Assembly: GCF_001949145.1 (NCBI RefSeq)
Contig: NW_019091403.1
Location: forward strand, 203,650-267,649
DNA: 64,000 bases
Source: Acanthaster planci
Taxonomy: Eukaryota; Echinodermata; Asteroidea; Valvatida; Acanthasteridae
Reading direction: 5' to 3'
Position 1 is the stretch's first letter. Each line of letters begins with the position of its first letter. Made by a program: the position numbers and the translations under genes. Shown piece after piece: positions 1 through 12,341 of the stretch. The notes under the pieces are model-generated. The model was not told the DNA's origin and made no database searches. It was given only the letters and a program-made list of their open reading frames with translations.

Positions 1-1314
1 ATGCTTGAGGGTTGATTTTGACAAAAAGCCCAGGAAGAGTACATTATACATGAAAATGCAGCATCCAGATTTGCACTTGATTCACATTCTGAGAAGGGTT
101 ACAGAGTTTCTTGGTATTCTGAAAACAATTGGAAGTGCTCATTAGTTCCTAATTTATTATTCATTTGTTCATATTTTTAATTTAAATTTACATACTGACC
201 ACCATAAAGGTTACATAATGAGCCTACGCATGTGAACAAATACACTATACAACACAATGAAATCAAGAGAGTCGCATCGGGATTTTGCATTCTTCCGAAA
301 ATGGTTTGCACTTCTGATTTTTGGGGGCAAAGGTGTGATTGGCATCAGCCGTACAGAAAAAAGCAGCATAAAAATACATTCCAGTCTATATACCTGTTCG
401 ATAAGGTGTAGAAATTTATCTTCAAGGCATCTCAGGGAAGAGCTCTAAAACATGAACTGAGATGCACAGTTTTGTGAATAGCATGAATCTTGGATTTCCC
501 ACTTTATTCCAAGCAGGGCCTCGAGGCTGAGACCTTGCACGACAGCTCAACTGCAACCTCAAGACACCACACATTTACCCCACAAAATTTGCGAAAACGT
601 GCCTCACTTATCACAAAAAAAAACACAAAACTGTCAAAATTTATTATTCAGACAACACTTTGATGGTAGCGTGAAAAGGCTATGGAACTGTACACATTGT
701 AAAGACAGAATAATTTTCTAAATCAAAATTCGACGGAGGAAATATTCCAAACAAATTTTAAGGTTCAGCAGATCGAACCAGTAACTGACTCTAGCCCTCG
801 AACTTTTAGTCTTAATTTCAGGTCACTTCAAGTCGGTACGTTCTGCAGTTCGCAACAGCTCTTCAAGTGCAATTCTTAGTCGTTTAATTTGGTGCACAGC
901 TGAGACTTTTGAGAAGCAGTTTGAACCTTGTCAGAAACTGTGGAGCGGCTGAGCGCAGCTTGATTATAGGACGAGTGCAATGGCTCATTCTCCGCTGCAG
1001 GCACACATGCACTCCTCGCTCGACAGACGATGTCAATGGCCTTCACTTCACGTGAATGTAATCGGCCACCAAAAACAAAACTCCCAAGCCGGATTAACCC
1101 GTACAGAAACGCACCGTCTCCCCCACAAACACCCCTGAAAACGGCTCGAAAAACTCGGCCTGCTTACCCAGCACGGTCTGTGCACCCCTCAGGTTGGGTA
1201 TTCTGGAACTTTGCGGCCACAGCTGATGAGGGAAAAGGAGGAGAAAAACGAGGAGTTCGCCAGTTGTTAAAAAAATCCAGTGTCTTTTGCACGAGTTGGG
1301 ATGCATGCGTGCAC

Positions 1315-1470
1315 TGACGTCAGTTTCTCCGTCGATTATACACGTGTGTGCTGGCGTTATTATGAATAGGTTTGCATGCAGCGCTGGCTTCAAGTTCGTT
1401 ACCCCTGACCCATTTAATTGCCAGCGCTGATTGGTTCGACTGGGTGCCTCATTATAATACACTATTTGCG
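1315..1470. promoter_or_regulatory. Possible promoter-like cluster (CRE + CCAAT)
   Basis: A perfect CRE palindrome TGACGTCA at 1315-1322 is followed by two ATTGG (inverted CCAAT) motifs, in TGATTGGTTC at about 1429 and GCGATTGGTC at about 1469. This is a CpG-richer stretch followed by GTACAT repeats. No transcript start or first exon could be tied to it, so this is only a suggestion. Confidence 0.2.
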
Positions 1471-3409
1471 ATTGGTCTAAGTTCGTGGCAGGTGGGATTA
1501 GCGGGCCCCGCATCCAGCACAAATTCGAGGTGCAACGCGGAAGTACATGTACATGTACATTGTACATGCTCATGTTGCAGTAAATGAATTACTTTATACT
1601 ATAGCATTTTGCCGTAACATTGAACAGACAGCGTTGTTTTCCCTTCTTAATGATTCAGACGAGCGCAGGCAATGTACATGTACTATGCCACATTTCACCA
1701 AGGTCTTTTCCTGGATCATTCTGTAAAATCTGGGCTAGGCAAGGTCATGTGAGAACAAAAAACGAGGAAAATCTCTGAGGTCTATGACCGGCTGTGCCAT
1801 CTGGCTCGTCCACTACATGCACCAGGAACACAATACAATATCATGCGATTTTCCAACTCTTTCAAAGGATTACTTTATTTATTATTGTTTACAAGCCGTA
1901 AAAATGAAATTAAATAGCGTGTTCCCCCAACTGTGGATTGTGATTCCAGATTAACGATAATATATTCACCTGTTTCGTATTTTGTGAGCGTTTTCACCAT
2001 CCCCTGTAGATGAATCAAATTCAAAACTTGGCCAAAATGATTGTCACCCTAGAGGTTCTTAGACCCACCCGTTCAGCTTTGCGCATGTTTCCACACGAAT
2101 CTATCCACCGAAAAAAAAAAACGAAACAAACAATTTTACAAACCCTTGAACGGATTAATACACCCTAAGGTTTGCAGTGTCACCAAGGTTTACCATAAAG
2201 AGCATCTGACACCACTTTCAGTGATGTTAGAAATCGAAACCTTTGACAACAAAATGTGACCAAGCCTTTCCTAAAAAATACTGGCATGACCGTCGCGCGA
2301 TCAGGAGTGCCAAGGATATATTCCGGATAAACAGAATATTATTTGCACATGACTTTCCACTGTGGGTTGTTATGCAAATGTATCTATTTTTAGAATTAAA
2401 ATCAATGCCCGACGGTATCTTGCTGTCGGTGTCAAGAATCAATTAAATTGCCAGTAACTGTATCAACATTGACGGTGCGATGCAAACGGATTTTTTCCTG
2501 ACATTTGCCAATGGTTGACGAAGGCCTCTTGAGCAATTATTCTAGTTTTACACATTAGTGTGCTTCCAGCTGAGATAATAAAGATTTTACAAATATTTAC
2601 ATGGGTAAGATTAGAGGAAAATGAAATATCCACAGAATAACGGAGCTTTTGAGGTTCCCCGTAGCAATGAAGGGTCTACGGTACACATTCGTGTTTGCCA
2701 AAAGACATTCCTTTAAAAAATCCTTTTCTTCTGTTTCAGTATTTATGTGTAAAGACACCTTAACAGTAAACTCGGGACATTCCAGATTTTAAAACTCCGC
2801 TGAAGAAAATCCTGAAACTCTGTCAGGAAAAATCCCGACAGATCTCATCTCACACTTGCATTTCTCAGCTTTTCACTTTCCACACAACTGTTCATCAAAA
2901 TTCTGGTATGAATTTAATGAATGAGTTTTCATTCCCGATATGAATTTAAAGAGGTAGATATTTTATGTCCTTTTAGGACAATAATTGGAGAACTCCATAT
3001 TGGGAAAATATATCTAGACATTATTAAAAGAAACTGTCACTGATGTTATGGAAGTGGCTGATTTTCAGGTTATTTGTAGCATTGTTTTCATTCTTCTATT
3101 TAAAACGGCTATCGCGGCAAAGCAACTAAAAATGAAACCACCTCAGAGGATACTTTAGGCAAGACGATCCCATCTATCAACCCGTTTGTTCCTTTTATTC
3201 TGTGTTCATTTTTAACACAGGCGCCCTAAAATACCCTCCTCTGTCTATTTCAGGGAAACACAATGACGTTCTCTGGTGTGTGACGAATCCAGATAACGAC
3301 GAACCCTCCCTCCACCCGCCAAAAAAATCGGGGTTAAACAAATTCGCCCACAGAAGGTCGAGGTTCATTTGGCCGCCACTCCATCGTGCTGTCTAAATAT
3401 GGCCCGAAA

Positions 3410-3417
3410 TGACGTCA
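3410..3417. promoter_or_regulatory. CRE-like palindrome
   Basis: TGACGTCA, the consensus CREB/ATF site, in a locally CpG-containing context. Function not shown. Confidence 0.25.
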
Positions 3418-4031
3418 TCGTCTGTGTATTTCTTGTGAAGGCAGCCTTTCCGGGAGTTCTAACCAATGGAATGAACAGACAACAAAGACCACGGTAGGTG
3501 GGTTGATGAATTATTGTGGCGTATTTTTAGATCCTACGTCATAGCTGGCCAATTTCTCGAAATTGTATACATTCCTATTACATTTGGTCTTGTTCCTAAG
3601 AGTAAATTAATTTACTAAACTATTACACGAGAACAGTCGAGTAAATCAACTCGTACAGAATACTCGTAGGGATTGCTGATTTGAGAAAGTGCACTTGTGT
3701 GTACTTTTTCATTTTCAAACCAGAAAGGGGAAATCGTATCAGTGACCAGTTTGACGTTGATTGTGGCGACAAAACATGCAAGGACCAAGCTCGCCACTGA
3801 GCCACAAACACTGGCTCATTAATTTTTGGGGAAAATGCAGGCACATTTGATACTAGAATGCTGGAGCAGTGGCGCCCAGACCGACACGATCAGCCGTACC
3901 GTATGGCGCAGAACCGTAAAGCTACAGACTTCATCATCCGGGGAGACACTTCTGTAAGACTAAAAAACTGCAGAGGCACCATGTCATGTTGGCACCACAA
4001 TAGGCTGCACCCGAATCTCTTGCCGAGAGCT

Positions 4032-4269
4032 AGGGCCCTTTTCCAATACTCGACTTGGGCTCCGTCTCAGGCTTCGTTCCCAACACCAATCCACGATTGT
4101 GGGCCTGAAGCGTTTAAATTAAATTGGATTACTGTTCTTTCTGGCTCTCTTGCATCTTATTTGATGTTTTGTGGCACTATTAAACTAATTACTGCGCTTA
4201 GAGCTTCAACGTCAGCTAGCTAAAAAACAGTTGAGACGAAGCTGAAGTTGAGTATTGGAAAACGGCCCT
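4032..4269. mobile_element. TIR element (MITE-like)
   Basis: The left end AGGGCCCTTTTCCAATACTC and the right end, which is the complement of AGGGCCGTTTTCCAATACTC, form inverted termini. They continue inward imperfectly (CGACTTGGGCTCCGTCTC against the complement of GAGACGAAGCTGAAGTTG). It is 238 bases long with no gene. A similar end, GGAAAACGGCCCTACTCATT, occurs near 8949-8968 and may be a remnant of a relative. Confidence 0.65.
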
Positions 4270-6298
4270 GGTCTACATACAGGTCTCCGCTCCATTGGAA
4301 ATGCGTGGAGACGTGTAGACAATAGACCTAGCCGTAGCTCTGGAAGCCCGTTTCAGAGTCGGACACGGCTGCAGTGTGCCCATTATGCCATATCACGCGT
4401 CGTGCGTTTTGGCAAGTCACATCCTATTGGTCGAGGAGGCACTGAACGCGCGCGTACACCCTGCGCGCGAGAGACGTCAGCGCACCACCACAAGTTTTGG
4501 ATGCGTTGCATGCAGTGGCTCCATGTAGGTTCAAGCTCTTGAAATTATCTGTAAGTATTTGACCCCAGCTTGCAATCTGAACAAAAAATGAACGAACATT
4601 TTATGCTTCCAGTGCCCAATGAAAAAAAAGCCACTTATGCATCTGGGGTACCCTCTAGAAGTTTTTACCATTACACCACCAACACTCACAGGGCAAAGTA
4701 TGGTAGCCGCCTTGTGGTACGAAATAACCCTAATAGTCCTCCAATGTTAATAAGGTTACACACATGCTAGGGAGCTAAGTTTAATGATTACCCCAGCCTT
4801 TTCCCTGAATGCCAGATTCGGTAAAAGCGGACACTGTATTTGAAAAGCTCCAGCAACACGCCCTTGGTGGCTTGTTTTCAGCGATTCCGTGTATGCAAGA
4901 AATGGAAAGTCCGAGTTGGCCATCTAAAACGTATTCAAGGGTTTGTTTGAGTTTCGACTTTTTCATATTGTATATCGATCTGCAGGCTATGCACGTGGCA
5001 AGCTTGTTCAAAATGACGATCAAAAATTGTTTCCCATGGCTCGTTCGAGTTTGGACACTGTTAGGCTGTTTTACCGATCTGCGAGGCATGTCACGAGACC
5101 GTCATAAGACAGAGAAGCCCCTGTCCTTGTAACATGGCTGCATAGTACAAGTTTAAGGTTGTGCAATTTCTCATTCGTTCACTCGTGATGGCCGCCCAAA
5201 ACGCAAGGTCTCCAATTTGTCAAATTTGGCGCCAATGCCAGCGCTAGTCTCCTTGTTCGCACACTCGGCACGATAAGCCGGCCTTGGTACGTGCCAAGTG
5301 CAGCGGTGTGTGCGAAGCCTTCGAGATTCGCAAATTCCCCCACCTCGACAGCAAAGCTACTTGTCATTAACAAACGAAAGATGAATTTAGTATAAAGGTG
5401 AACAGAAAAGTCCCTGACGCCACACAGCTATGCTTTGTGATTCGGGATTAGCTTGGCAACACACGCGTAAAAACAAAAATCCAAATACCAGGCTTGGTAT
5501 ATCTCGATACGTGTTCAGAGTGTTGGCAAAATCGCTGGTGCCTCGCCTGCGTCCATTCTCGCCCGATTGATCGAACACGTGTCTGACGTGTGAATTTTGC
5601 TACGGTGAGTGAATCCCGCTCATTTCGGCCCGCCTCGAAAGCCCGCCCCTGCGCTCGGTTCCACATCGGGGCGGATCCTGCCCTGGACGTCGTTGAATGA
5701 CACTATAATTCAAGGAGCCGCGACGGGCACTTGAAAAGTTGCGACGAGGAAAAATGCGGGTTGTCATTCAACACGGGCTGCATCCCCCACACCAGTCAAC
5801 TTTATGCGAACTCACTCACGTGTAATTTATTGGCAACGTTAGTTTAGACCTGCGTATATTTCATTTTGCAAAAGGAGACCAGTTCAATAACGTGACGGCT
5901 AAGAGAGTTGGAGCGATGTGGACTTGAGATCAGAATGATCGAGTCTACTAGACCTACGATTACACGCACACAGCTGTGCTGACGGTCAGTTTCACCTGAG
6001 AGTTCTCCAGTGATCTGCCTGAAAGTTTCACCTGAAAATCCTAATACGATGCCTCTTCCCCGAGTTGAAATACCCCCACCCCTCGACAACATGCCCCAAA
6101 ACATCCCTCAAAGAAGCAAACCCTGTCGTACCGCGATTGACTAGAACACTCAGGTGGACGCATACTGATGTCTCCGCTTTAGACAGCTCGTTACTCGCCG
6201 AATCAATAAATTCCTGAAAAATATGACACTGAATGCAGGATTGCAAAGAACAATCAATCTCTTAATTTTCATTTCAAGAAAAAGAAATTTCAGTTTTT

Positions 6299-6317
6299 AC
6301 GTACATTAAATGTACGT
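6299..6317. repeat. 19-base palindrome
   Basis: ACGTACATTAAATGTACGT reads the same on both strands apart from the centre base. It abuts the 31-base-arm hairpin at 6318. Confidence 0.9.
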
Positions 6318-6380
6318 AACGTTTGGGGTGCTCATCACTAGAGATAAATTTTATCTCTAGTGATAAGCACCCCAAATGTT
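6318..6380. repeat. Near-perfect hairpin, 31-base arms
   Basis: Arms at 6318-6348 and 6350-6380 pair with two mismatches around a single T. The core reads TCACTAGAGATAAA / TTTATCTCTAGTGA, with GGGGTGCTCA at the outside. It is directly preceded by a second palindrome at 6299-6317. Confidence 0.9.
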
Positions 6381-9300
6381 TGTTCTACTATCTCGTTTAT
6401 CAAAAGAGTTCAATCTAAGGGTGTCTTCATTTTTTTCTACATATCTAACGGTATAATCATTTCGAAATTATCTGTAATTCTTGCCTTTTGTTTCCCATTT
6501 CACCTTTTTTTTTGCTAATAAATCGCTTACAACAAATCCTGAGACATACTCTAGAAATGTTACTACTCGATCTCAAAGTGGTTGAATGAAACAAAAAGCA
6601 ACGCGAAGAACTGACAGGCTTTGGTTCCGTACGGTAGTAATAGGGTAACGTCGATCAGCGGGGGAGACACCTCCATTTTTTTGTGAGCACTAACTTGATT
6701 TTAGTTTACCACAGACGACCCTGGAGTATGCTTACCTTAATTTACCAGCCCACTTCCTTACTTGTGGGAAACACCAACGCCCGTGTCCTCACACTTGCCT
6801 TTCCTCAAAGACTTCCTTGTAGATATTTCCTCGACATTTGGCAATCAATTTTAATCGGGAAACTTTCTCTTGAGGCGGAAACGCCTTAATCCACGGGGAA
6901 GCATGGAATTTTGCTGAAGTACGACAGGTGAATAAAATGTGAGGGTTTTCCCAAACTGTTGCCAGCAGCATTTTTTTTGAGCCAGCATGGAGGGGATGGG
7001 TTAATAACAAAATAACAAAAATGACAAAAACCCTTAACTTGGCTCCTAAAGGTGAATTTCAAGTTCAACGCAGAATGACGAATTCAGTCATGGGAGTCAA
7101 ATAAGGAAAACTTTGGTCTCTATGCGAAAATAAAGATTTCATACAAAATACTGTGGGCGGCGCATGTCCCGCATTGGAAACGCAAGCCATGGCGTGGATA
7201 CGGACAGCATCAACCATAAGAGCATTATACTTTTCCCACTCTAACAATTAACACAGGAAACACCCCTCCCCACTTTACGCACTATAAATTACAACAGAGA
7301 CCAAGATGTTCCTGTTTCGATTCCTCAATGTTCCATCCCTTCCCAGAATAATTGTCCTTATATCACATTATTAAAAGCGACCGTCACCCCTCGCTATTCT
7401 CTCTTTTCATCTCTCCCTCTCCTGTCTGCTCGAGGTTAACGAACCATTACCTGTACTTTGGCGACCCGCGCAGTCCGTCGATACTTGTGCCTCGGCGGTG
7501 ACCCTGGACGATGAACGTGGTGGGTAGCGCAGCCGTCTGCGAGCAGAAATCCGTGTTCGCCGACTAGAGTGCGGGCTTCGTGCCGCCGAGGCGATGAGGA
7601 GACGAGACCGCTCGATGAGAACTGATTCGCTCCTCTACGACGGCAAAGACGACGGCTGTTTTGTACCGATAATCAGGAGTAAACTTACTCCGAGTGGGAG
7701 GCGAGTTACATAGTCTGATGAGCGTCACACTTGTGGTTCAGCTAAGCGAGGTCCGAGCCCTCAGCGATCGGGTTGGCTTGAGTTTGGCACCAGTTTTCCA
7801 ACCGAAAGCGTCCAAATTTTATGATATATTAATCCCGGACCTCCCTTTACAGATTTAAACCTGCCATTCCATTTCCCCAAGGGCATCACACGCTATTTAT
7901 AATAAACCTTCGCTTTACATTTATTTGCCTTTAGGGTCAAGGATTTACTACTCTAAAAAATAGTCTAAATCCTTTATTGGTGATAGCCTTTTGTTGAGAA
8001 TTCGTGAGCGATGTCAAAATGATGCAATATGATGCATACAATTTTGATCCGTTGGTTTAATACAAGGATGGCTTTGTCTTTACAGTCAATGAAAACGGGA
8101 AATGCGATAGCAAGAATGAAATTGTTCTTGATGACTGTCACGCAACAGCTGTCGGCTATCAGATGGAAGGACGAATGGAAGGGGGGGGGACAAAACAAAA
8201 CGAACTGATCACTCGATGAGGCACCGGTGCGTAAACTGAACATCAGCCGGTTACCCGTGAAGGTCGCCACTCGCCCAACTCGACTAGTGCAAGGCACCCC
8301 CGCGATTCAGACACCTCGGGACATCACGCCCATTGCGTGGGGGTGTCGGCAGGGTGTCGGCCAGGGACAAAACTTGAAGGGGTAGGTGGTCAGATGGGGA
8401 GAAACAAATCCAGCCTCAGTCGACCAGACTGTACTTTTTTTCCCGATTGGAACAGCTCGCTCAAACCTGAATGTATGGGCCTATCAGCGGGCATGGCTGT
8501 CGTGCGAACACAAACGCGATCGACCTGTCATCGAGCACGCGGGTGCGAATAAGCAGAGGCGAGGCTTATATTTCTGTAGGCTGTTCCACCAAAGATAAAA
8601 CACAGTCATGTGAAAGGATGAAAGAAAACAGGAAAGCGGCAAACAAACAGATACAGGGGTCGGACAAGGCATGCAGGTGACTGGTGTACTTTCTTCTTGC
8701 CAAAATGCTGCGCCGTGTCGGATCGATCGGGTTTACTGTGCCCGAACCCATCTGCATGTTTCGGTGTCAAACGGCCATACCGCTGTTGTCAAGACACGTG
8801 ACCCAAACAAATAAAACTAGTTGCAGGTCCTCAGAGCCACTTCAGAGTCACTTCAGAGTCAAAGAGTTTGAAATTAACGAATCTTCAAAACATCACAACA
8901 AAGAGCTTAGTCCGCGCTGTCTGATGCCACCCTAAACCAACACGACTGGAAAACGGCCCTACTCATTTTTTGGGATCCAGTGTCACGTAACTATGTGAAG
9001 AGTACGACATCGGACCCCCGTGGTATATGAATGGAACAGGCCAGCAACTCCTATTGGCTAAAAGTTGGCTGGTGGGCGACTGGGAGGAGTGTCCTTGCCA
9101 TACTGTGGGACGCAAATACCGGAGAATAAAATGTTTCTCAATGGGGCGTTATTGTGACGGTTGTTCACTGCATGGCTCAAAGTTCCCAACAATAAGACCA
9201 CAAACTCAATGGAATCATTGTTTTAGGCCTTTCAGTGAAGAAGAAAAGCATCTGCTCCATTAAATAAATACTGGACTATCCCTTAAATATGAAGCTTTAC

Positions 9301-11498
9301 TTGTTTTGAAGAAAAACAACGATAAATTCAACCATATACAGAACAGAGTGTTTGGAACATTACTGTTCAAGTTCAAAATTATGGTGTTAATGATATTTGA
9401 AAATTCAATCAAGGCAGTAACGCCCCCCCCGTAGTTCTAAGCAGATGTGTCGGCTTTCAATGTGACGTGTCTTCTGTTTGTAATTACAAAGTGCCTCGCT
9501 CGATTCGAAGTGCAAGAACGCATTAATTCTCCTCCGAGGGGGAGTTCACGCAATGCAACGCGATTGAGAGGGAGATTTTTTTTCTCTTGCCGTCTTAATA
9601 AAAAGATTTATAAAGCGCCATTCACACTGCGGAAACGGTCTTTCGGGTCCTCTGTACCGCTGCGTCACGACGTTCCAAAACTCGGCGATATGGTAACCGA
9701 CTCAAACTTAGCGACAGAAGAAAACAGACCCTGCACAAGATTCGTGTGTTGTATGATGACGCATACAACAATTTGTATTCAAAACACTCGCTTCAGTTGT
9801 GATGGCACTGGTTCTAATCTGAGTGCATTCTAGATCGCGTCTAGCACTTTCGAGGTCGGCAATGAAGCGCGGTGGACAAAAGGTACCGGTATATTATTTT
9901 GTGAGCGAACGCATACGCGTCGCCGATTTGACGACAAGGAAATTCGTAGCAGAATTCAGCAGAGTCGAAACCTTTTCGCGAATTGGCAAGGTGAGCCTCT
10001 GACGCCAGACATGTATGGACTTTCTGAACAGTGCTAACAAGTGACATTCACGGGTTCACATACACCTCACACGTTTACCAATCGGACACACTCGGACGGG
10101 TAACAAGTTTAAAACTTGTCACGAAATGATCGTTCTCTCGTCTCGTCAGGTCAGATTACTCGCGTGCCTTCAACCGATATCTTAATAATCATTATGGCAC
10201 AGTCCTCAAAACGTACGGACAAACTTTGGAGAACAATTTCATTTAAAGGCATATCGTGTTTCGCCGTTCCATTTCCGATATTAAAGTCGTTCACTGCACC
10301 TTAGTGTCCAGGTCAGTATTTGGACGTATAGGTTTACATAACGGTGCGATCGCTATTACGGTGCGATCATAAATTCAAAAAGTACTAATCCAGGTCATTC
10401 CAGGCATTCACCGCAGAAGTCTTAAATATTCAGCAAATTACCCAACACCTGTAATGAGTGCCATACATCCGTGTTTTGTCTTGAGTTTGGCTCCACCAGT
10501 CATAAAGGAAATGTAGATTTTGGTCATGCACTCAGAAAATGGTCATACTCGGCTGAATGCAAGCCGATGCCGGCAGAAATAAGGAATTTCATTATTAAAT
10601 TTCATGTGGGGTAGGCATTTCTTGCGCGACCAATTAGGCCTGTATCGCATCCGCGTCTGCTGATGAGCCACGTGGCCCGCAATTAAACCGAAAATAACAT
10701 AAACGGTCGGCATAAGAAAAAAAACACTGACATAATTACGGCACGGAACAGCATATAATGGTTCTGGACTAAGGTGGTCGGCGACGCCAACAATTGTCTC
10801 GCGGCTTTTAAAGAGCCGGATTCAATTCGCACGTCCAACGAGGTTAATTTGAAAAGCGCTGGCAAAATTGTTCAATGAACAAACTACGTTCTCAGCGCGT
10901 TGAAGATGTAACACCGCTCACTGCGTAACATGAGAGCGACGTTGACGGACCGTGACGAGCGAGATTCACAAGGGCGTGAAGATAATGTGAAATGTTGTTG
11001 CGGCCGCTCCAGGAACGATAGCAGAAAAATCAGTCTGCATAATGAGTCTCCTCGTGGATTATGAGCGAAGCGCCTCTTTTGTCCAGAGTAGAAGTACCAT
11101 TTAGAATACAATGCATCCCTAAATTGCCTCTTCCATAAGAGGGAACAAATGACGAATCCCTCTGCGCAAACCATTAAACAAGATTCGACAAAAGGCAAAA
11201 GGAGTTAACTAACCCCCCAAACACTCCAAAATTTCTCCAAAATATCTTGTCATTTTACATCGTCAAGAAGGTGTGTCAATTCCGTGCTGTGTCTCATTTT
11301 ATTGGGCGATACAGACCGCGGCGAGGTGTCTCGGTGAATCACCGGCTCAGGCGTCCCTTCCGCCCGCGGTGATACTCTCGTTTCTCTCCACGTGCCGTCC
11401 GGCTTTCTGTCGCGCGAGTTCTGTCCCTTAGGGGGAGGTATATACGTCTTCACATTGTGAGCAAAGATGTTGTGAGCAAGGGACGTTTAATCGATGAA

Positions 11499-11520
11499 TT
11501 AAACTCGTCATCGAGTTTAA
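11499..11520. repeat. Small perfect hairpin
   Basis: TTAAACTCG (11499-11507), loop TCAT, CGAGTTTAA (11512-11520). It could terminate or fold a transcript; no gene nearby explains it. Confidence 0.7.
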
Positions 11521-11814
11521 CGTTCGTGGGTGACCCGGGTCAACTTTCATGGAGCCGCTGGCCGGGACGCACATTGTCTGGGCGCTGAAAACATTTTGCT
11601 TAGCAGACGGCAGGTTACCAGCCAAAAAAAAATGCCATGGGGTGTGTGCCTGCAGGCAGTGACTGGTTCTCCACCGAGTTTTGCTGCACTCACACCAAAA
11701 CCTTGTCACGTTGATAAGATAAACTTGCTTTGCCCGAGTGTCTGTTACGAGAATTAACTTGTCTGAGAGACAATTTTTCAGTTCCTTGGAAGAGCTTGCA
11801 GGACTAAAACTACG

Positions 11815-11900
11815 CTTAGACCGATGGGATTCGAACCAACGACCCCGGGTTACTAATGTAAACGTCCTTACCACTCGATCACCGAGCTAGTCGACGTTGG
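11815..11900 (-). repeat. tRNA-derived SINE head
   Basis: On the minus strand the order is tRNA-like: TAGCTCGGTGATCGAGTGGT resembles a D-arm with A box, and GGTTCGAATCC (plus-strand 11827-11837) is a perfect B box within a T-arm-like TTGGTTCGAATCCCA. There is no clean seven-base acceptor stem, so it is a SINE or tRNA pseudogene and not a working tRNA. Confidence 0.55.
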
Positions 11901-12109
11901 ATTAATTTAATCAAATCGATCTGGCAGAGGGAACCCAAATTAATGGTTCAACTGTTGTTAGAACATTGTCAACAATGTTGTCAGTGTGATAAAGCCGGAG
12001 TTAGCTTCTGTCACCATAGCCAGAACCCAACAAATCGATTGTTTCCTACGTGATACGGTCTAGCACTATTACCCTCAGGAATATCTTGTAAAAATCGTGT
12101 CTGTATGAC

Positions 12110-12341
12110 CATGGGCGTCGCTAGACCATCTTGAAGGGGGGGGGTTGTGCCACATAAAATTTGCCGACAGACCGTGTCACGCAAAACGAGTGTGCGATAT
12201 CACCCTTCCTTTCATCTTCAATCTCCGTTCTTCGGTTTTTTTTAATTTTGCCGACAGACCATGATTTTGCCGACAAAACTAACCAATGGGGGATGATCAA
12301 TGGGAGTCAGGACTCCCCCCCCCCCACAGCGACGCCCGTGA
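12110..12341. mobile_element. Non-autonomous DNA transposon with TSD
   Basis: Terminal inverted repeats are CATGGGCGTCGCT at the left and AGCGACGCCCGTGA at the right, each followed inward by a G or C run. GTATGAC is repeated directly at 12103-12109 and 12342-12348 as a 7-base target-site duplication (the eighth base differs). The interior repeats TTTGCCGACA three times (near 12159, 12247 and 12267) and codes for nothing recognisable. An 8-base-type duplication would suit the hAT superfamily, but the assignment is uncertain. Confidence 0.7.

Larger units (their letters stand above)
1..12109. other. Noncoding, CpG-richer region
   Basis: No exon with splice context or recognisable protein similarity was found on either strand; the open frames are short and of random composition. 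By eye CpG is more frequent here than after 22 kb, for example around 1.0-1.5, 4.3-4.5, 5.2-5.8 and 7.4-7.8 kb. CRE and CCAAT motifs occur. It could be intergenic regulatory sequence downstream of the minus-strand gene. Confidence 0.4.

Noticed and set aside
3858-4223. 121-codon open frame on the plus strand
   Set aside because: More than half of it lies in a TIR element and it shows no motif.
7441-7730. Possible structured RNA (GCCTCGGCGG pairing with CCGCCGAGGC, plus small hairpins)
   Set aside because: Pairs are short, could arise by chance in a GC-rich stretch, and I could match it to no known RNA family.
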